A DNA stretch of 64,000 nucleotides. Source: Shewanella oneidensis MR-1 (lineage in GTDB: Bacteria; Pseudomonadota; Gammaproteobacteria; Enterobacterales; Shewanellaceae). Location of the stretch: contig NC_004347.2 in the NCBI RefSeq assembly GCF_000146165.2, forward strand, positions 4,830,211 through 4,894,210, in the 5' to 3' direction. The position numbers and the translations under genes are program-made. Position 1 is the first letter of the stretch; the number at the start of each line of letters is the position of its first letter. Below, piece by piece: positions 27,379 to 35,617 of the stretch. Under the pieces are notes generated by a model that did no database searches, was not told the origin of the DNA, and saw nothing but the letters and a program-made list of their open reading frames with translations.

Positions 27379-28137
27379 CTACTTCATTGCCGATTTCACA
27401 TAGACATCGAAGCGGTTTTTCTTGGTCTCGATAACCATACTGGGCTTAACGCCTGCTAAGTCTTCGGCATAATCGGGGCGCTTAACCACCACACGCTTAC
27501 TGGCTAACGCCATGGCAGGGGCGAGCAAACCATCGGCATCGAGGTCCGCACCAACTAAGGTTTGGAATACCCGCATTTCCTTTTTAACCAAAGCTGATTT
27601 GTCACGGTGAGGATACATTGGGTCGAGATACACGACATCGACCCCTTGCTCCAGTTTAGCGAGTGCTTCTAGGCTAGAACCATGGAAAAGCTGCATCCGC
27701 TCACGCATCCAATCGCCAATTTCGGCATCTTGATAGGCACGGCGTAGCCCGTCCTCTAACAAGGCCGCCACCACAGGATGGCGCTCCACCATAGTCACTG
27801 TGCAACCCAAGCTTGCCAGCACAAAGGCATCACGCCCCAAACCCGCAGTACCATCAACCACTTTGGGCGTGACGCCCTGCTTTAACCCCACAGCCTTGGC
27901 AATTGACTGACCACGACCGCCACCAAACTTGCGTCTATGGGCAACCGCGCCAGTGACAAAGTCCACCACTATACCATCGAGCTTGGGCTCATCACGGTTA
28001 TGCAGTGATAAGGTATCTGATTCAAAACGCAATTCGAAGGTTGCATTCGCATCGTAGACCAGTTGCCAGCGGGCACAAATGTCCACAAGAGTTGGGTATT
28101 GCTGATTAAAAAAGACTGGTATAGGCAAAGGGATCAC
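27379..28137 (-). CDS. rsmJ: 16S rRNA m2G1516 methyltransferase RsmJ
   Basis: A 252-residue SAM-dependent methyltransferase. It has the RsmJ signature [25 protein letters not shown] and the SAM-binding motif [18 protein letters not shown] with acidic MVERH. The catalytic-region motif [23 protein letters not shown] is complete. RsmJ methylates N2 of G1516 in 16S rRNA of the small subunit. It is close in length to the E. coli protein (250). It is divergent from rlmJ, also an rRNA methyltransferase, and the promoters of both lie in the 177-bp gap. Confidence 0.95.
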   Translation of the reverse strand: MIPLPIPVFFNQQYPTLVDICARWQLVYDANATFELRFESDTLSLHNRDEPKLDGIVVDFVTGAVAHRRKFGGGRGQSIAKAVGLKQGVTPKVVDGTAGLGRDAFVLASLGCTVTMVERHPVVAALLEDGLRRAYQDAEIGDWMRERMQLFHGSSLEALAKLEQGVDVVYLDPMYPHRDKSALVKKEMRVFQTLVGADLDADGLLAPAMALASKRVVVKRPDYAEDLAGVKPSMVIETKKNRFDVYVKSAMK

Positions 28138-28314
28138 TGTTTAACGGGCAGAAATTATGGCCATTATGCCAAAAGCAAACAGAGCTGAATACTCTCTACA
28201 TGGCGAATTCAGGGCTGTGTATAGTGCAGCTAATTTACCCAAAGGGGGATTGCCCCTATAATTGCCCCATCAAATGTGGGTACCTCACCCACACAGCTCA
28301 CCTTGGAAGATCCC

Positions 28315-29160
28315 ATGTTAAGTTACCGCCACGGTTATCACGCCGGCAATTATGCCGATGTGTTGAAACACGCAATGTTACTGCAAACCTTGCAGTTAAT
28401 GCATAAAAAAGACAAACCTTTGGTGTATATCGACACCCATGCCGGTGCGGGCGGTTATGCGTTAACGGATGAGTTTGCCCAAAAGACGGGTGAGTATCTC
28501 GACGGTGTGGCAAAACTGTGGAACAAGACCGATCTACCCAAATCCCTGCAGGATTATGTCGATGCAGTGCGCCACTTTAACGAAGACAATCCAGAAGAGC
28601 TGAACTTCTACCCAGGATCACCGGCCTTTATCGATATGGATCTTGGGCCAAAGGATCGTATGGTGCTGCACGAATTACACGGCACCGATCATCTGCTGCT
28701 GGACGAATATTTCGAGCAAGATAAGCAAGTAAAAGTGATTAAGGGCGATGGCTTAAAAGGGCTGATTGCCGCAGTACCGCCGTTAGAGCGCCGCGCACTG
28801 GTGCTTGTTGACCCCAGTTATGAGATTAAAACCGACTATCAAACGGTGGCCGACACGTTAATCAAGGCGCATAAACGCTTTGCCACTGGCGTATTTATGC
28901 TTTGGTATCCGGTGGTCAACCGCGCGCAAACAGAAGAAATGCTGTCTCGTTTAGCCAATAGTGGCATTAAGCGCCAGTTGCGCATCGAGCAGGCCATAAA
29001 GCCCGATTCTAATGAGTTTGGCATGACAGCCGCAGGTCTGTGGGTGATCAATCCACCGTGGCAACTTGATGAAATCGCTAACGAAATGGTTGATTACTTA
29101 GGTAAAACCTTAGGCCAAGCTGATGGTCATGTCAGCGTAAAATGGGAAGTAGGCGAATAA
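28315..29160 (+). CDS. rlmJ: 23S rRNA m6A2030 methyltransferase RlmJ
   Basis: A 281-residue methyltransferase beginning MLSYRHGYHAGNYADVLKHAML, exactly as in known RlmJ. The ATG at 28315 follows GGAAG; in-frame codons upstream are not needed. Motifs: YIDTHAGAGGY for SAM binding and LVLVDPSYE as the N6-adenine DPP(Y/F)-type site. RlmJ modifies A2030 of 23S rRNA. It is followed by a strong terminator at 29199-29240. Confidence 0.95.
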   Translation: MLSYRHGYHAGNYADVLKHAMLLQTLQLMHKKDKPLVYIDTHAGAGGYALTDEFAQKTGEYLDGVAKLWNKTDLPKSLQDYVDAVRHFNEDNPEELNFYPGSPAFIDMDLGPKDRMVLHELHGTDHLLLDEYFEQDKQVKVIKGDGLKGLIAAVPPLERRALVLVDPSYEIKTDYQTVADTLIKAHKRFATGVFMLWYPVVNRAQTEEMLSRLANSGIKRQLRIEQAIKPDSNEFGMTAAGLWVINPPWQLDEIANEMVDYLGKTLGQADGHVSVKWEVGE

Positions 29161-29198
29161 CATCAGCCAGATTGCAATTTAACATTGCGCTATCGCCT

Positions 29199-29240
29199 AA
29201 AGCAGCGAATACCTTATTTGGCCCGCTGCTTTGTTTTTTT
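29199..29240 (+). terminator. Rho-independent terminator of rlmJ
   Basis: AAAGCAGCG (29199-29207) pairs with CGCTGCTTT (29224-29232) and is followed by G and seven T's. Confidence 0.85.
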
Positions 29241-29270
29241 AAAGACCTACATCTTAAGCTGTGGCGAATC

Positions 29271-29993
29271 CTAAACCTTGGTGTCACGGTAACGCTTGAG
29301 CAGAATTTGCACCCGTTCCACATAGGCCTGGGTTTCTGGATAGGGCGGAATGCCATTATATTGGGTCACAGTTGTCGGCCCAGCATTATAGGCCGCGCAG
29401 GCCAACGCAATATCCCCATTGAACTGTTTTAGCATTTGCGCCAAATACTTACTGCCACCTAAAATATTCTCTTCCGGCAAAAAAGCATTAGTTACTCCCA
29501 TATCTTTTGCGGTTTCAGGCATCAGTTGCATCAGCCCCATTGCACCAGCGCGGGACACAGCTCTGGCGTTAAATGCTGATTCTGCATGGATAACTGCACG
29601 GATAAGTGCAGGATCTAATTGATGTTTATCGGCGGCGCGGCTGATTAAACTATCATAATTACGGGTAAATAACCGAATGCCATTCCAGTCGATATCGGAG
29701 TCTGGGCGGCAAGCAAAGCACTCGTACAGCAAGATCTGATAGTCAGTGCTCGTTGGTGCCTTATCGGTAAAAACTGTGACACCATTGGCCTGTTGATATT
29801 GATAAACCTTGAATTTTTCTTGGCCTTCACTGCTCATGATGCCAGTGTCGGAATAGCGCGCCACAATGCGGGGTTTAGGCTTTGCCTCTTCAGCAAACAC
29901 GGTTGCAAGACTTCCCCAAGCCAACAATAAACCCAGCCACAATAGGGCAATCGACTTAAGGTAAATTGGCGGTTGGTGCGCTGCAATCATCAA
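29271..29993 (-). CDS. Lytic transglycosylase (SLT family)
   Basis: A 240-residue exported peptidoglycan lyase. An N-terminal signal or anchor helix (about 10-33) is followed by a DUF4124-like strand pair (VYQYQQANGVTVFTDKAP). The SLT domain (about 115-235) has the catalytic Glu in IRAVIHAESAFNARAVSRAG, then AMGLMQLMPETA and AYNAGPTTV. It cleaves glycan strands in the periplasm to give 1,6-anhydro ends. Its start overlaps the stop of the DUF3137 gene by 4 bp (ATGA), so it is the third gene of a lemA-DUF3137-SLT operon. Confidence 0.92.
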   Translation of the reverse strand: MMIAAHQPPIYLKSIALLWLGLLLAWGSLATVFAEEAKPKPRIVARYSDTGIMSSEGQEKFKVYQYQQANGVTVFTDKAPTSTDYQILLYECFACRPDSDIDWNGIRLFTRNYDSLISRAADKHQLDPALIRAVIHAESAFNARAVSRAGAMGLMQLMPETAKDMGVTNAFLPEENILGGSKYLAQMLKQFNGDIALACAAYNAGPTTVTQYNGIPPYPETQAYVERVQILLKRYRDTKV

Positions 29994-31027
29994 AGTCCCG
30001 TGTATTCGTTTAGTTTAAGTACTTCAATAATAGCAAAGAGTTGCTTCATCTCACGGTTTAACTGGCTAAATTCTGCAGAAAAGGTTGCCCCGTGGAAAAT
30101 AGATTGTATTTGGAAATTCGTTCTGCGATTTGGTAAAAACATAATCAACTTGTTACGAAAAAATGCACATTGAATTGCTCCGTCAAAATGCTTAGCAAGT
30201 TCCAGTAAACGTTCCATAAATGCCGTATTAAGCAAATAGCGAGACTCCACTTGATCCGTTGAAAACACATCAAACTCTTTTTCAAATTGCGGATCTTCAA
30301 GTTTGACCCGAACCAGCCCAGCATGGCTATCAGACAAAAAATTGGCTAAACCACCGCGATCCCTCAGTACCACAGTGTGGCCAACAAAGGCTTTATGGCT
30401 ACTCAGCTCAACCACTAAGCCTCTAAACTGATTTTCCGTGCGGGTCACGGTTCTGCGCCGATTGGTACTGGCATCTAGCTCTTCGACTTGCACATTCTTG
30501 GTCAGGGTAAGTTCATTGACCGTCAACTCGATGCCTTTGTAGTGGCCCTGAATATAATCACCAAAACTGGCTTTATCATAATTTGGCAATACTTTAGCTG
30601 CCGAGAGCCGATTCATATCGAGGCGCATCTCTCGGTTATAAATAAAATCCTCACCGAAATATTTAAACATCAGCGGATAAATATCCCGCTGAGCCAAATG
30701 AGTAAACTCCCGAGTTGGCGCAAAACTCCACCAACTCAACCCAATTAACGCAAGAAATGGCAAAGGAGGGAAATAGGCTGTGCCGCTGTAAAAACCGATT
30801 GCTGTCAACAAAGTCAACCCAAGCACTATCATCAAGCTTAAATATAAGCGTTTACGCGCCGCCTTAAGACAGGCCACACGCTTAGTTTCATATTGACGGC
30901 TAATGGGTGCTATGTGTTCTTCATAATATTTTTCGAGTTGAGGCAGTTCATCCAAATCCGCAGACAAGCCCACGTGTCCACGATATGTCCGAATCGGACT
31001 ACCTAAAATAAATGTAAAAATATTCAT
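29990..31027 (-). CDS. DUF3137 membrane protein
   Basis: A 345-residue inner-membrane protein. The first 60 residues are cytoplasmic and charged. Two transmembrane helices follow at about 62-82 and 88-105, then a long soluble domain (about 115-340) with the DUF3137 pattern NYDKASFGDYIQGHYKGIEL and FRGLVVELSSHKAFVGHTVVL. The family has no established activity and is repeatedly found beside LemA, as here, 50 bp behind it. The operon with a lytic transglycosylase suggests an envelope role, which is inference. Confidence 0.85.
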   Translation of the reverse strand: MNIFTFILGSPIRTYRGHVGLSADLDELPQLEKYYEEHIAPISRQYETKRVACLKAARKRLYLSLMIVLGLTLLTAIGFYSGTAYFPPLPFLALIGLSWWSFAPTREFTHLAQRDIYPLMFKYFGEDFIYNREMRLDMNRLSAAKVLPNYDKASFGDYIQGHYKGIELTVNELTLTKNVQVEELDASTNRRRTVTRTENQFRGLVVELSSHKAFVGHTVVLRDRGGLANFLSDSHAGLVRVKLEDPQFEKEFDVFSTDQVESRYLLNTAFMERLLELAKHFDGAIQCAFFRNKLIMFLPNRRTNFQIQSIFHGATFSAEFSQLNREMKQLFAIIEVLKLNEYTGL

Positions 31028-31076
31028 ATTGATATCATAGTATTGCCAGGTGATAACTCACCCTGCATTGATAAGG

Positions 31077-31643
31077 TTATAAGTAATCGCTCGCATCTAT
31101 AGGTGCTTTTGCCGCTTCACTCACCTCATAAAATGGCATGACTTTTATGCTCGCCATAGAAGCGATAATTGATCCTGGAAATATTTCAACGGCGGTATTT
31201 AACTCAGATACTGCGGAATTGTAAAAACGACGGGCAGCAGAGATATGGGCTTCGACCTCGTTATAGGTTTGCATCGCTTCGAGCATAGTATTGTCGGACT
31301 TCAGCTCGGGATAGTTTTCAACACTCACCATCAACGCGCCCATTTTGTCATTTAACTGCTCGGCTTGAGCGATATGCGCTTTAATTGCATTGGGGTCGGC
31401 TTTATTGTATTGGCGAGTTAACTGCGTGCGAAGCTCAGTGATTTCTGTCAGTAATGATTTTTCATGATCCATAAATCGCTTAGCGATTTTAAGGATATTG
31501 GGCACCAGATCGGCGCGTTTAGCCAGCTGAACATCGATACCCGACAGTGCCTCAAGGGCGGTATTGCGTTTTTTGACTAGGCTGACGTACCAAAGATAGG
31601 TCACGATAAAAATCAGCGCTAATCCTAATAATAGTTTTTCCAT
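31077..31643 (-). CDS. LemA family protein
   Basis: A 188-residue protein with one N-terminal membrane helix (about 3-20) and a helical body. LemA hallmarks are IDVQLAKRADLVPNILKIAKRFMDHEKSLLTEI and ENYPELKSDNTMLEAMQ, with ISAARRFYNSAVSELNTAVEIFPGSIIAS near the end. Function in bacteria is not settled; the family is membrane-anchored and often paired with DUF3137 or TPM-domain proteins. First gene of a three-gene operon, with a ribosome binding site (AAGGATGG) before the ATG. Confidence 0.9.
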   Translation of the reverse strand: MEKLLLGLALIFIVTYLWYVSLVKKRNTALEALSGIDVQLAKRADLVPNILKIAKRFMDHEKSLLTEITELRTQLTRQYNKADPNAIKAHIAQAEQLNDKMGALMVSVENYPELKSDNTMLEAMQTYNEVEAHISAARRFYNSAVSELNTAVEIFPGSIIASMASIKVMPFYEVSEAAKAPIDASDYL

Positions 31644-31841
31644 TTTCCATCCTTAGTTCTTCTTGTTGCTTTTAATGGCTACAGCTAATCATAAATAGGC
31701 AAGAATTTCATCTAAAGCGTTAGCTAATGCAATCTAATATGAGTATTCACCATGCTGGTCAGAGCATCGACTACATTTTTCGTTACAACATGATTGAAAT
31801 TATTCAGCTTGGATACAGAAAATCTGAGCTATAGTTAATTT

Positions 31842-31906
31842 GCACAACGTTAGGAGCAAACTTTTTGCTCGTGAATACTGGACTCCTCGTGAGTCCATTT
31901 TTTTTT
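31842..31906 (+). ncRNA. Candidate small RNA with two hairpins and strong terminator
   Basis: Two hairpins lie in series: GAGCAAA-CTT-TTTGCTC (31854-31870) and GGACTC-CTCGT-GAGTCC (31880-31896). The second is followed by nine T's (31898-31906) and is an excellent intrinsic terminator, yet no plus-strand gene lies upstream within more than 2 kb. A promoter-like TATAGT (31830-31835) with a weak -35 (TTGGAT) would give an RNA of about 65 nt. The rest of the 31644-32109 gap holds no other signal I can name. The start point is a guess. Confidence 0.4.
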
Positions 31907-32109
31907 ACCCTAAATCGAGCCTCATCCCGCTTTAGCCAAACCTTAGGTTCATTTAAAGCTGAACTACCATAGGTTGCAGCCAATTTTTACTTTTACCTTA
32001 GCGTTAATCCAACAACTTGTACGTGAGAGATTCTACTGTTGATGTCAGCTAATTTGAGAGGAATTATCAGGGGATTTCGACGCTCTTTTTAATAGACTCA
32101 CTTAATGTG

Positions 32110-32430
32110 CTAGTCGTATAACCATTCCATTAAAAAGCTACAAATTAGCAAGAAAACTCCAAGGTTAAACACTAAAGTCTGCAATTTTGCCTTAGGTGAT
32201 TTATCGTCGGCTTGGGTCATGACCTGGTTTAGCGGAGTAAAAAACATATTGGGTTCGAGCCCCATGCCAATAAAAAATACCGCCACGGCAAGACTGCGGG
32301 TGAGCTCAGGGACGATAAGCTGCTCAAGATAAAACTCATAGGCACCATAGGCTAAAATGCCAATAGCGATACCATGGCAAATCATCGCCACGATAAGTTG
32401 CTTAGTGATAAGACTGCTCACCGATGACAC
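32110..32430 (-). CDS. Small membrane protein, unknown function
   Basis: A 106-residue protein with three hydrophobic segments (about 11-32, 42-58 and 84-103) and a hydrophilic loop (QADDKSPKAK). It is not recognised as a named family. It is 32 bp downstream of the interrupted membrane-protein gene on the same strand, so the two probably formed an operon. A transport or membrane-stress role cannot be read from the sequence. Confidence 0.65.
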   Translation of the reverse strand: MSSVSSLITKQLIVAMICHGIAIGILAYGAYEFYLEQLIVPELTRSLAVAVFFIGMGLEPNMFFTPLNQVMTQADDKSPKAKLQTLVFNLGVFLLICSFLMEWLYD

Positions 32431-32462
32431 TATGTTGCTCCTAAGCCAACGCTATGCATTGA

Positions 32463-32744
32463 TTATGGACGAGATTTGCCGCGCAGTTTATCTCTTCTGT
32501 GATTTAACTGCATCCATATCGTCCAGCCAAATAGCACGCCACATGCGGGATAAATATACAGCGCGACTTTTAACGCCTGTCAAAATGGTATCTCTGAGGT
32601 GAAGTATTGGAACCCTGCCACTAAAAGTGAAGTCATACTCCCCCAATACAGTACGCCAATCACCAAGATAAAGTACCATTTACCCTTCGCGAGGGACTTC
32701 TCTAATTGGATCAGCGTATCGGACTGAAACTCTTGTATAGACAT
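32463..32744 (-). pseudogene. Small membrane protein gene with in-frame TGA
   Basis: From a well-placed ATG (32744, behind AGGAGTAAGG) the frame encodes MSIQEFQSDTLIQLEKSL, a transmembrane helix and FTSEIPF, then TGA (32580-32582). The same frame continues without a shift as QALKVALYIYPACGVLFGWT, a second helix, ending MQLNHRRDKLRGKSRP and TAA at 32463. A TGG (Trp) to TGA change would explain this. Read through, it would be a 93-residue, two-helix protein in an operon with the gene at 32110. Function is unknown. A truncated 54-residue product with one helix is also possible. Confidence 0.65.
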
Positions 32745-33007
32745 CACCTTACTCCTGTTAGTTATCGTCATTAATCAATATGCCGAATTTAACTAAGCCA
32801 AGCTATCCATCTTAGTAATGAGAATGAAAAACCACTCACTTGCTTAGGAGCGAACTGGCATTGGGATTTGAAGACTAAACAGATACATAGCAACATGCTC
32901 CGAAAGAAATCTTCACGCTAGTTGAGAGACTAGGCAAGTCATGAACCCACACCGCGGGAATATGCGCCGCAAAACGCCATTCTTCACAAAACTCAGATAT
33001 AAAAAAT

Positions 33008-33031
33008 CAGCCGCAACTTATGTTGCGGCTG
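33008..33031 (-). terminator. Rho-independent terminator of the cytochrome c4 gene
   Basis: CAGCCGCAAC-TTAT-GTTGCGGCTG, followed on the minus strand by ATTTTTT. It lies 85 bp after the stop codon. It belongs to an approximately 80-bp unit that recurs at 61149-61228. The rest of the 32745-33115 gap shows nothing else. Confidence 0.85.
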
Positions 33032-33115
33032 ACGATGAGGCGACTGCAAGACGGTGCAAACAAACTAAACCATCAGCAATATGATAACGCCACTTTTTAC
33101 GTTTTAAGCTGAGCC

Positions 33116-33739
33116 TTATTTCAGGCTAGCGAGATATTTAGATAATGCATCAATATCGCTGTCATTTAACTTTTTGGCGACGTCTTGCATCATGCCGTTT
33201 AGGTCGTTATGACGGCCTGCATCACGGAATTTAGTCAGTTGGAGCTTGATATAGTTTGCGTGTTGGCCAGCCAATGCAGGGAAACCAGCTGACTCAGCAC
33301 CTTTACCATCTGGGCCATGACATGCCATACAAGCTGTAATCCCACGAGAAACATCGCCGCCTTTATAAAGTTTTGCGCCTAACTCAGGAACGTCTTTGAC
33401 TTCAGCGACTTGGATTTTTTGAGTCGAAAAATATGCTGAAATGTCGAGAATATCCTGATCACTAAGAGGCATTGCCATACCACTCATGATAGGATCCATA
33501 CGACCATCTTTACCGCCAGATTGGGCAGCACTGCGGAAATCATGTATTTGCTTTTGGAGGTATGTGGCATGTTGGCCCGCAAGCTTAGGGTACATATCGA
33601 TCATACTGTTACCGTCCATACCGTGGCAGGCAGAACAAACGATAATTTTAGTTTTTCCCGCTTCAGCATTACCTTCTGCAATCGCAGGTGAAGATATGGC
33701 GGCAACTACAACAGACAGCGCAAGAGCTAACTTTTTCAT
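33116..33739 (-). CDS. Dihaem cytochrome c4
   Basis: A 207-residue periplasmic electron-transfer protein. It has a signal peptide (about 1-21, cleavage at AIAEG) and two c-type haem sites, CSACHG (about residue 35) and CMACHG (about 137), with matching methionine ligands in the two halves. It is a tandem repeat of two class I cytochrome domains, the pattern of cytochrome c4. Such proteins feed electrons to cytochrome cbb3 and related oxidases. It is divergent from engB, a neighbourhood conserved in many gammaproteobacteria. Confidence 0.93.
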   Translation of the reverse strand: MKKLALALSVVVAAISSPAIAEGNAEAGKTKIIVCSACHGMDGNSMIDMYPKLAGQHATYLQKQIHDFRSAAQSGGKDGRMDPIMSGMAMPLSDQDILDISAYFSTQKIQVAEVKDVPELGAKLYKGGDVSRGITACMACHGPDGKGAESAGFPALAGQHANYIKLQLTKFRDAGRHNDLNGMMQDVAKKLNDSDIDALSKYLASLK

Positions 33740-33908
33740 GGCGTTCCAACTTCTGGTTAAGATTATTATCCTGAGCTTACTAGGGTGACCCGCAAGCGTG
33801 GTAAAATATGGTTAATGTGATCGGGGTAATATTTTACACGAAAACGTGGAAAAGTAAGCAATTCTTCATAAATTATGGTATTGCGCAGTAAATATATTGG
33901 AGTAAATA

Positions 33909-34568
33909 GTGACTGAATCTCATATAGATTTTCGCAGGGCGAAGTTTTTAATCAGTGCACCAGACATTGCACATTTGGATCAATATCTGCCCGGCGACGT
34001 TGGTGTTGAGATTGCTTTTGCTGGCCGCTCCAATGCCGGAAAATCGAGTGCTCTCAATGCATTAACTGAGCAAAAAAACTTGGCTCGTACCAGTAAAACC
34101 CCTGGACGAACCCAGCTTATTAACGTGTTTGAACTCGATGCACAGCGCAGATTAGTCGATTTACCAGGGTATGGTTTTGCCCAGGTACCGTTAGCCATGA
34201 AGATGAAGTGGCAACAATCCCTAGCAGAGTATTTGCAAAAGCGTGCTTGCTTAAGTGGCGTTGTAGTTTTGATGGATATCCGTCATCCCTTAAAAGATCT
34301 GGATATGCAGATGATTGAATGGGCTGTTGCGAGTGAAATCCCAGTGTTAGCCCTGTTGACCAAGTCGGATAAACTGGCTCAAAGCGCGAAGATGAAAACC
34401 GTTAACGAAGTTCGCAAAGCCCTCGCAGAGTTTGGCGATTGGGTACAAGTCGAGTCTTTTTCAGCCCTTAAAGGCACGGGGAAACCTAAAGTATTGAGCA
34501 TCTTAAATGAATGGTGCCATCCACAATGGCTGGCCAATGAGTTAGAGAATCAAGATAACGCCGAGTAA
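33909..34568 (+). CDS. engB: Ribosome biogenesis GTPase EngB (YihA/YsxC)
   Basis: A 219-residue essential-type GTPase that helps assemble the large ribosomal subunit. It has G1 [13 protein letters not shown]2 [12 protein letters not shown]3 DLPGYGFA, G4 TKSDKL and G5 SAL. The start is GTG at 33909 behind TTGGAG. It is usually a single-domain protein of about 200-210 residues, as here. Its position upstream of Spot 42 and polA matches the enterobacterial order polA-spf-yihA. Confidence 0.96.
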
Positions 34569-34580
34569 GCCTCTCTTTTA

Positions 34581-34613
34581 CATGGTCGAATGCTCTAAAC
34601 ACATTCGGCCATG
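34581..34613 (+). terminator. Stem-loop after engB
   Basis: CATGGTCGAATG pairs with CATTCGGCCATG around a 9-base loop with one mismatch. Only TTT follows, so it is a weak terminator candidate. Confidence 0.45.
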
Positions 34614-34933
34614 TTTCCCGCTCTATCCCCGTTATAACTCCCTCTAACACTTGCCAATCCTTAAATTTCAGGCAAAAAAATAGCCGATAACAATAGTCAC
34701 CGGCCAAAATTATAGCTCTTTTGGGGAGAAGCTAAATTCAACAAGACTCAAGCACCATCAAATTACCTTCAATGGTTCTCAATGAAGACAGCATACATCG
34801 AATTTACCTCTTATTAAAGTAAATACTCTAAAATTTATCAATCTTAGTTTAATTGTTGAAGTCAATATACTCTCCAACATGAGTTTGCAAAGGATCAACG
34901 CCATTTAGGACGGTCAGTGACTGAAAAAAGAGC

Positions 34934-35040
34934 AAAAAAAAAGCCCCAGCAAACAAGTTGCTGGGGCGCCAGAATTTGGCTCGTCACTATATGTGAAATA
35001 AAGGTCTGAAAGATAGAACATCTTAACCTCTGTACCCTAC
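34934..35040 (-). ncRNA. spf: Spot 42 regulatory RNA
   Basis: On the minus strand a 107-nt sequence starts GTAGGGTACAGAGG and continues AAGATGTTCTATCTTTCAG and ACCTTT, closely following the first 40 bases of E. coli Spot 42 (109 nt). It ends in a strong terminator (GCCCCAGCAA-ACAAG-TTGCTGGGGC then nine T's). It lies between engB and polA, the position of spf in E. coli and Vibrio. Spot 42 is an Hfq-dependent RNA that represses secondary carbon-use genes. The middle part has diverged. Promoter elements are listed separately. Confidence 0.93.
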
Positions 35041-35047
35041 GCAGAGA

Positions 35048-35076
35048 ATAATACGCCATTTATCTTTAAATGGAAA
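35048..35076 (-). promoter_or_regulatory. Sigma70 promoter of Spot 42
   Basis: On the minus strand TTTCCA (-35, 35071-35076) and TATTAT (-10, 35048-35053) are separated by 17 bp. There are 7 bases between the -10 and the first base of the RNA (35040). Confidence 0.7.
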
Positions 35077-35617
35077 ACAGTTTTTTTGAAAAAGTGATAA
35101 TTGTGTGCGGAAGATCTCAACTTGTAGGTGAAAAAAGCAACTGCGTTTGATCTACAACTTTCTAAAAACAACTTTAAGCTACTGATTTAACTCATTTGAA
35201 TGTATTTTTAGTACAGAACTGATCAATTTTTCTGATTTAATGTTTTTACTCTATTGAGGTGATTGTTCCTAGTTGTGTCCTTCAGAGAACGATTGTTTAG
35301 TATGATTTGCTGATGTCAATCTGCACACACTGCTGTAAAGCTAAGCCAAAACTGCAGGCAAAATTAGATGATGGGGAGATGATGGGTAACTTTATGCTTA
35401 TTCAAGGTGCAATCTATCTAGTGTGCGAGATCATGGCTCGATGAGCATGATTAATTGGGCATTTATAAAATAACCGAATCCGTTTAGGTTATTGTTTTAC
35501 CGACTCTTTGTTATTGTTGTTAGCGTTATCTCTTTCCACATCAAAAACAACAAGGCCCATCGGTCAAAGATAGGCCTTAGCGTGAGCTAAAAATTTAAGC
35601 GACTAGGCACTTAAATT
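35077..35617. other. Intergenic region upstream of Spot 42 and downstream of polA
   Basis: About 540 AT-rich bases without a convincing gene. The polA terminator lies at 35552-35578. A 21-codon frame near 35390 has no support beyond a purine-rich stretch in front. Confidence 0.4.
35552..35578 (-). terminator. Terminator of polA
   Basis: AAGGCC and GGCCTT arms with an imperfect extension form a hairpin. On the minus strand it is followed by GTTGTTTTTGA, 40 bp past the polA stop. Confidence 0.65.

Noticed and set aside
35077..35130. Possible CRP site upstream of Spot 42
   Set aside because: One half-site-like AGTGA is present but the second half does not match TCACA; not enough to call.
35370..35450. 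21-codon frame after GGGGAG upstream of Spot 42
   Set aside because: Too short, spacing of the purine-rich stretch to ATG is wrong, and nothing supports translation.
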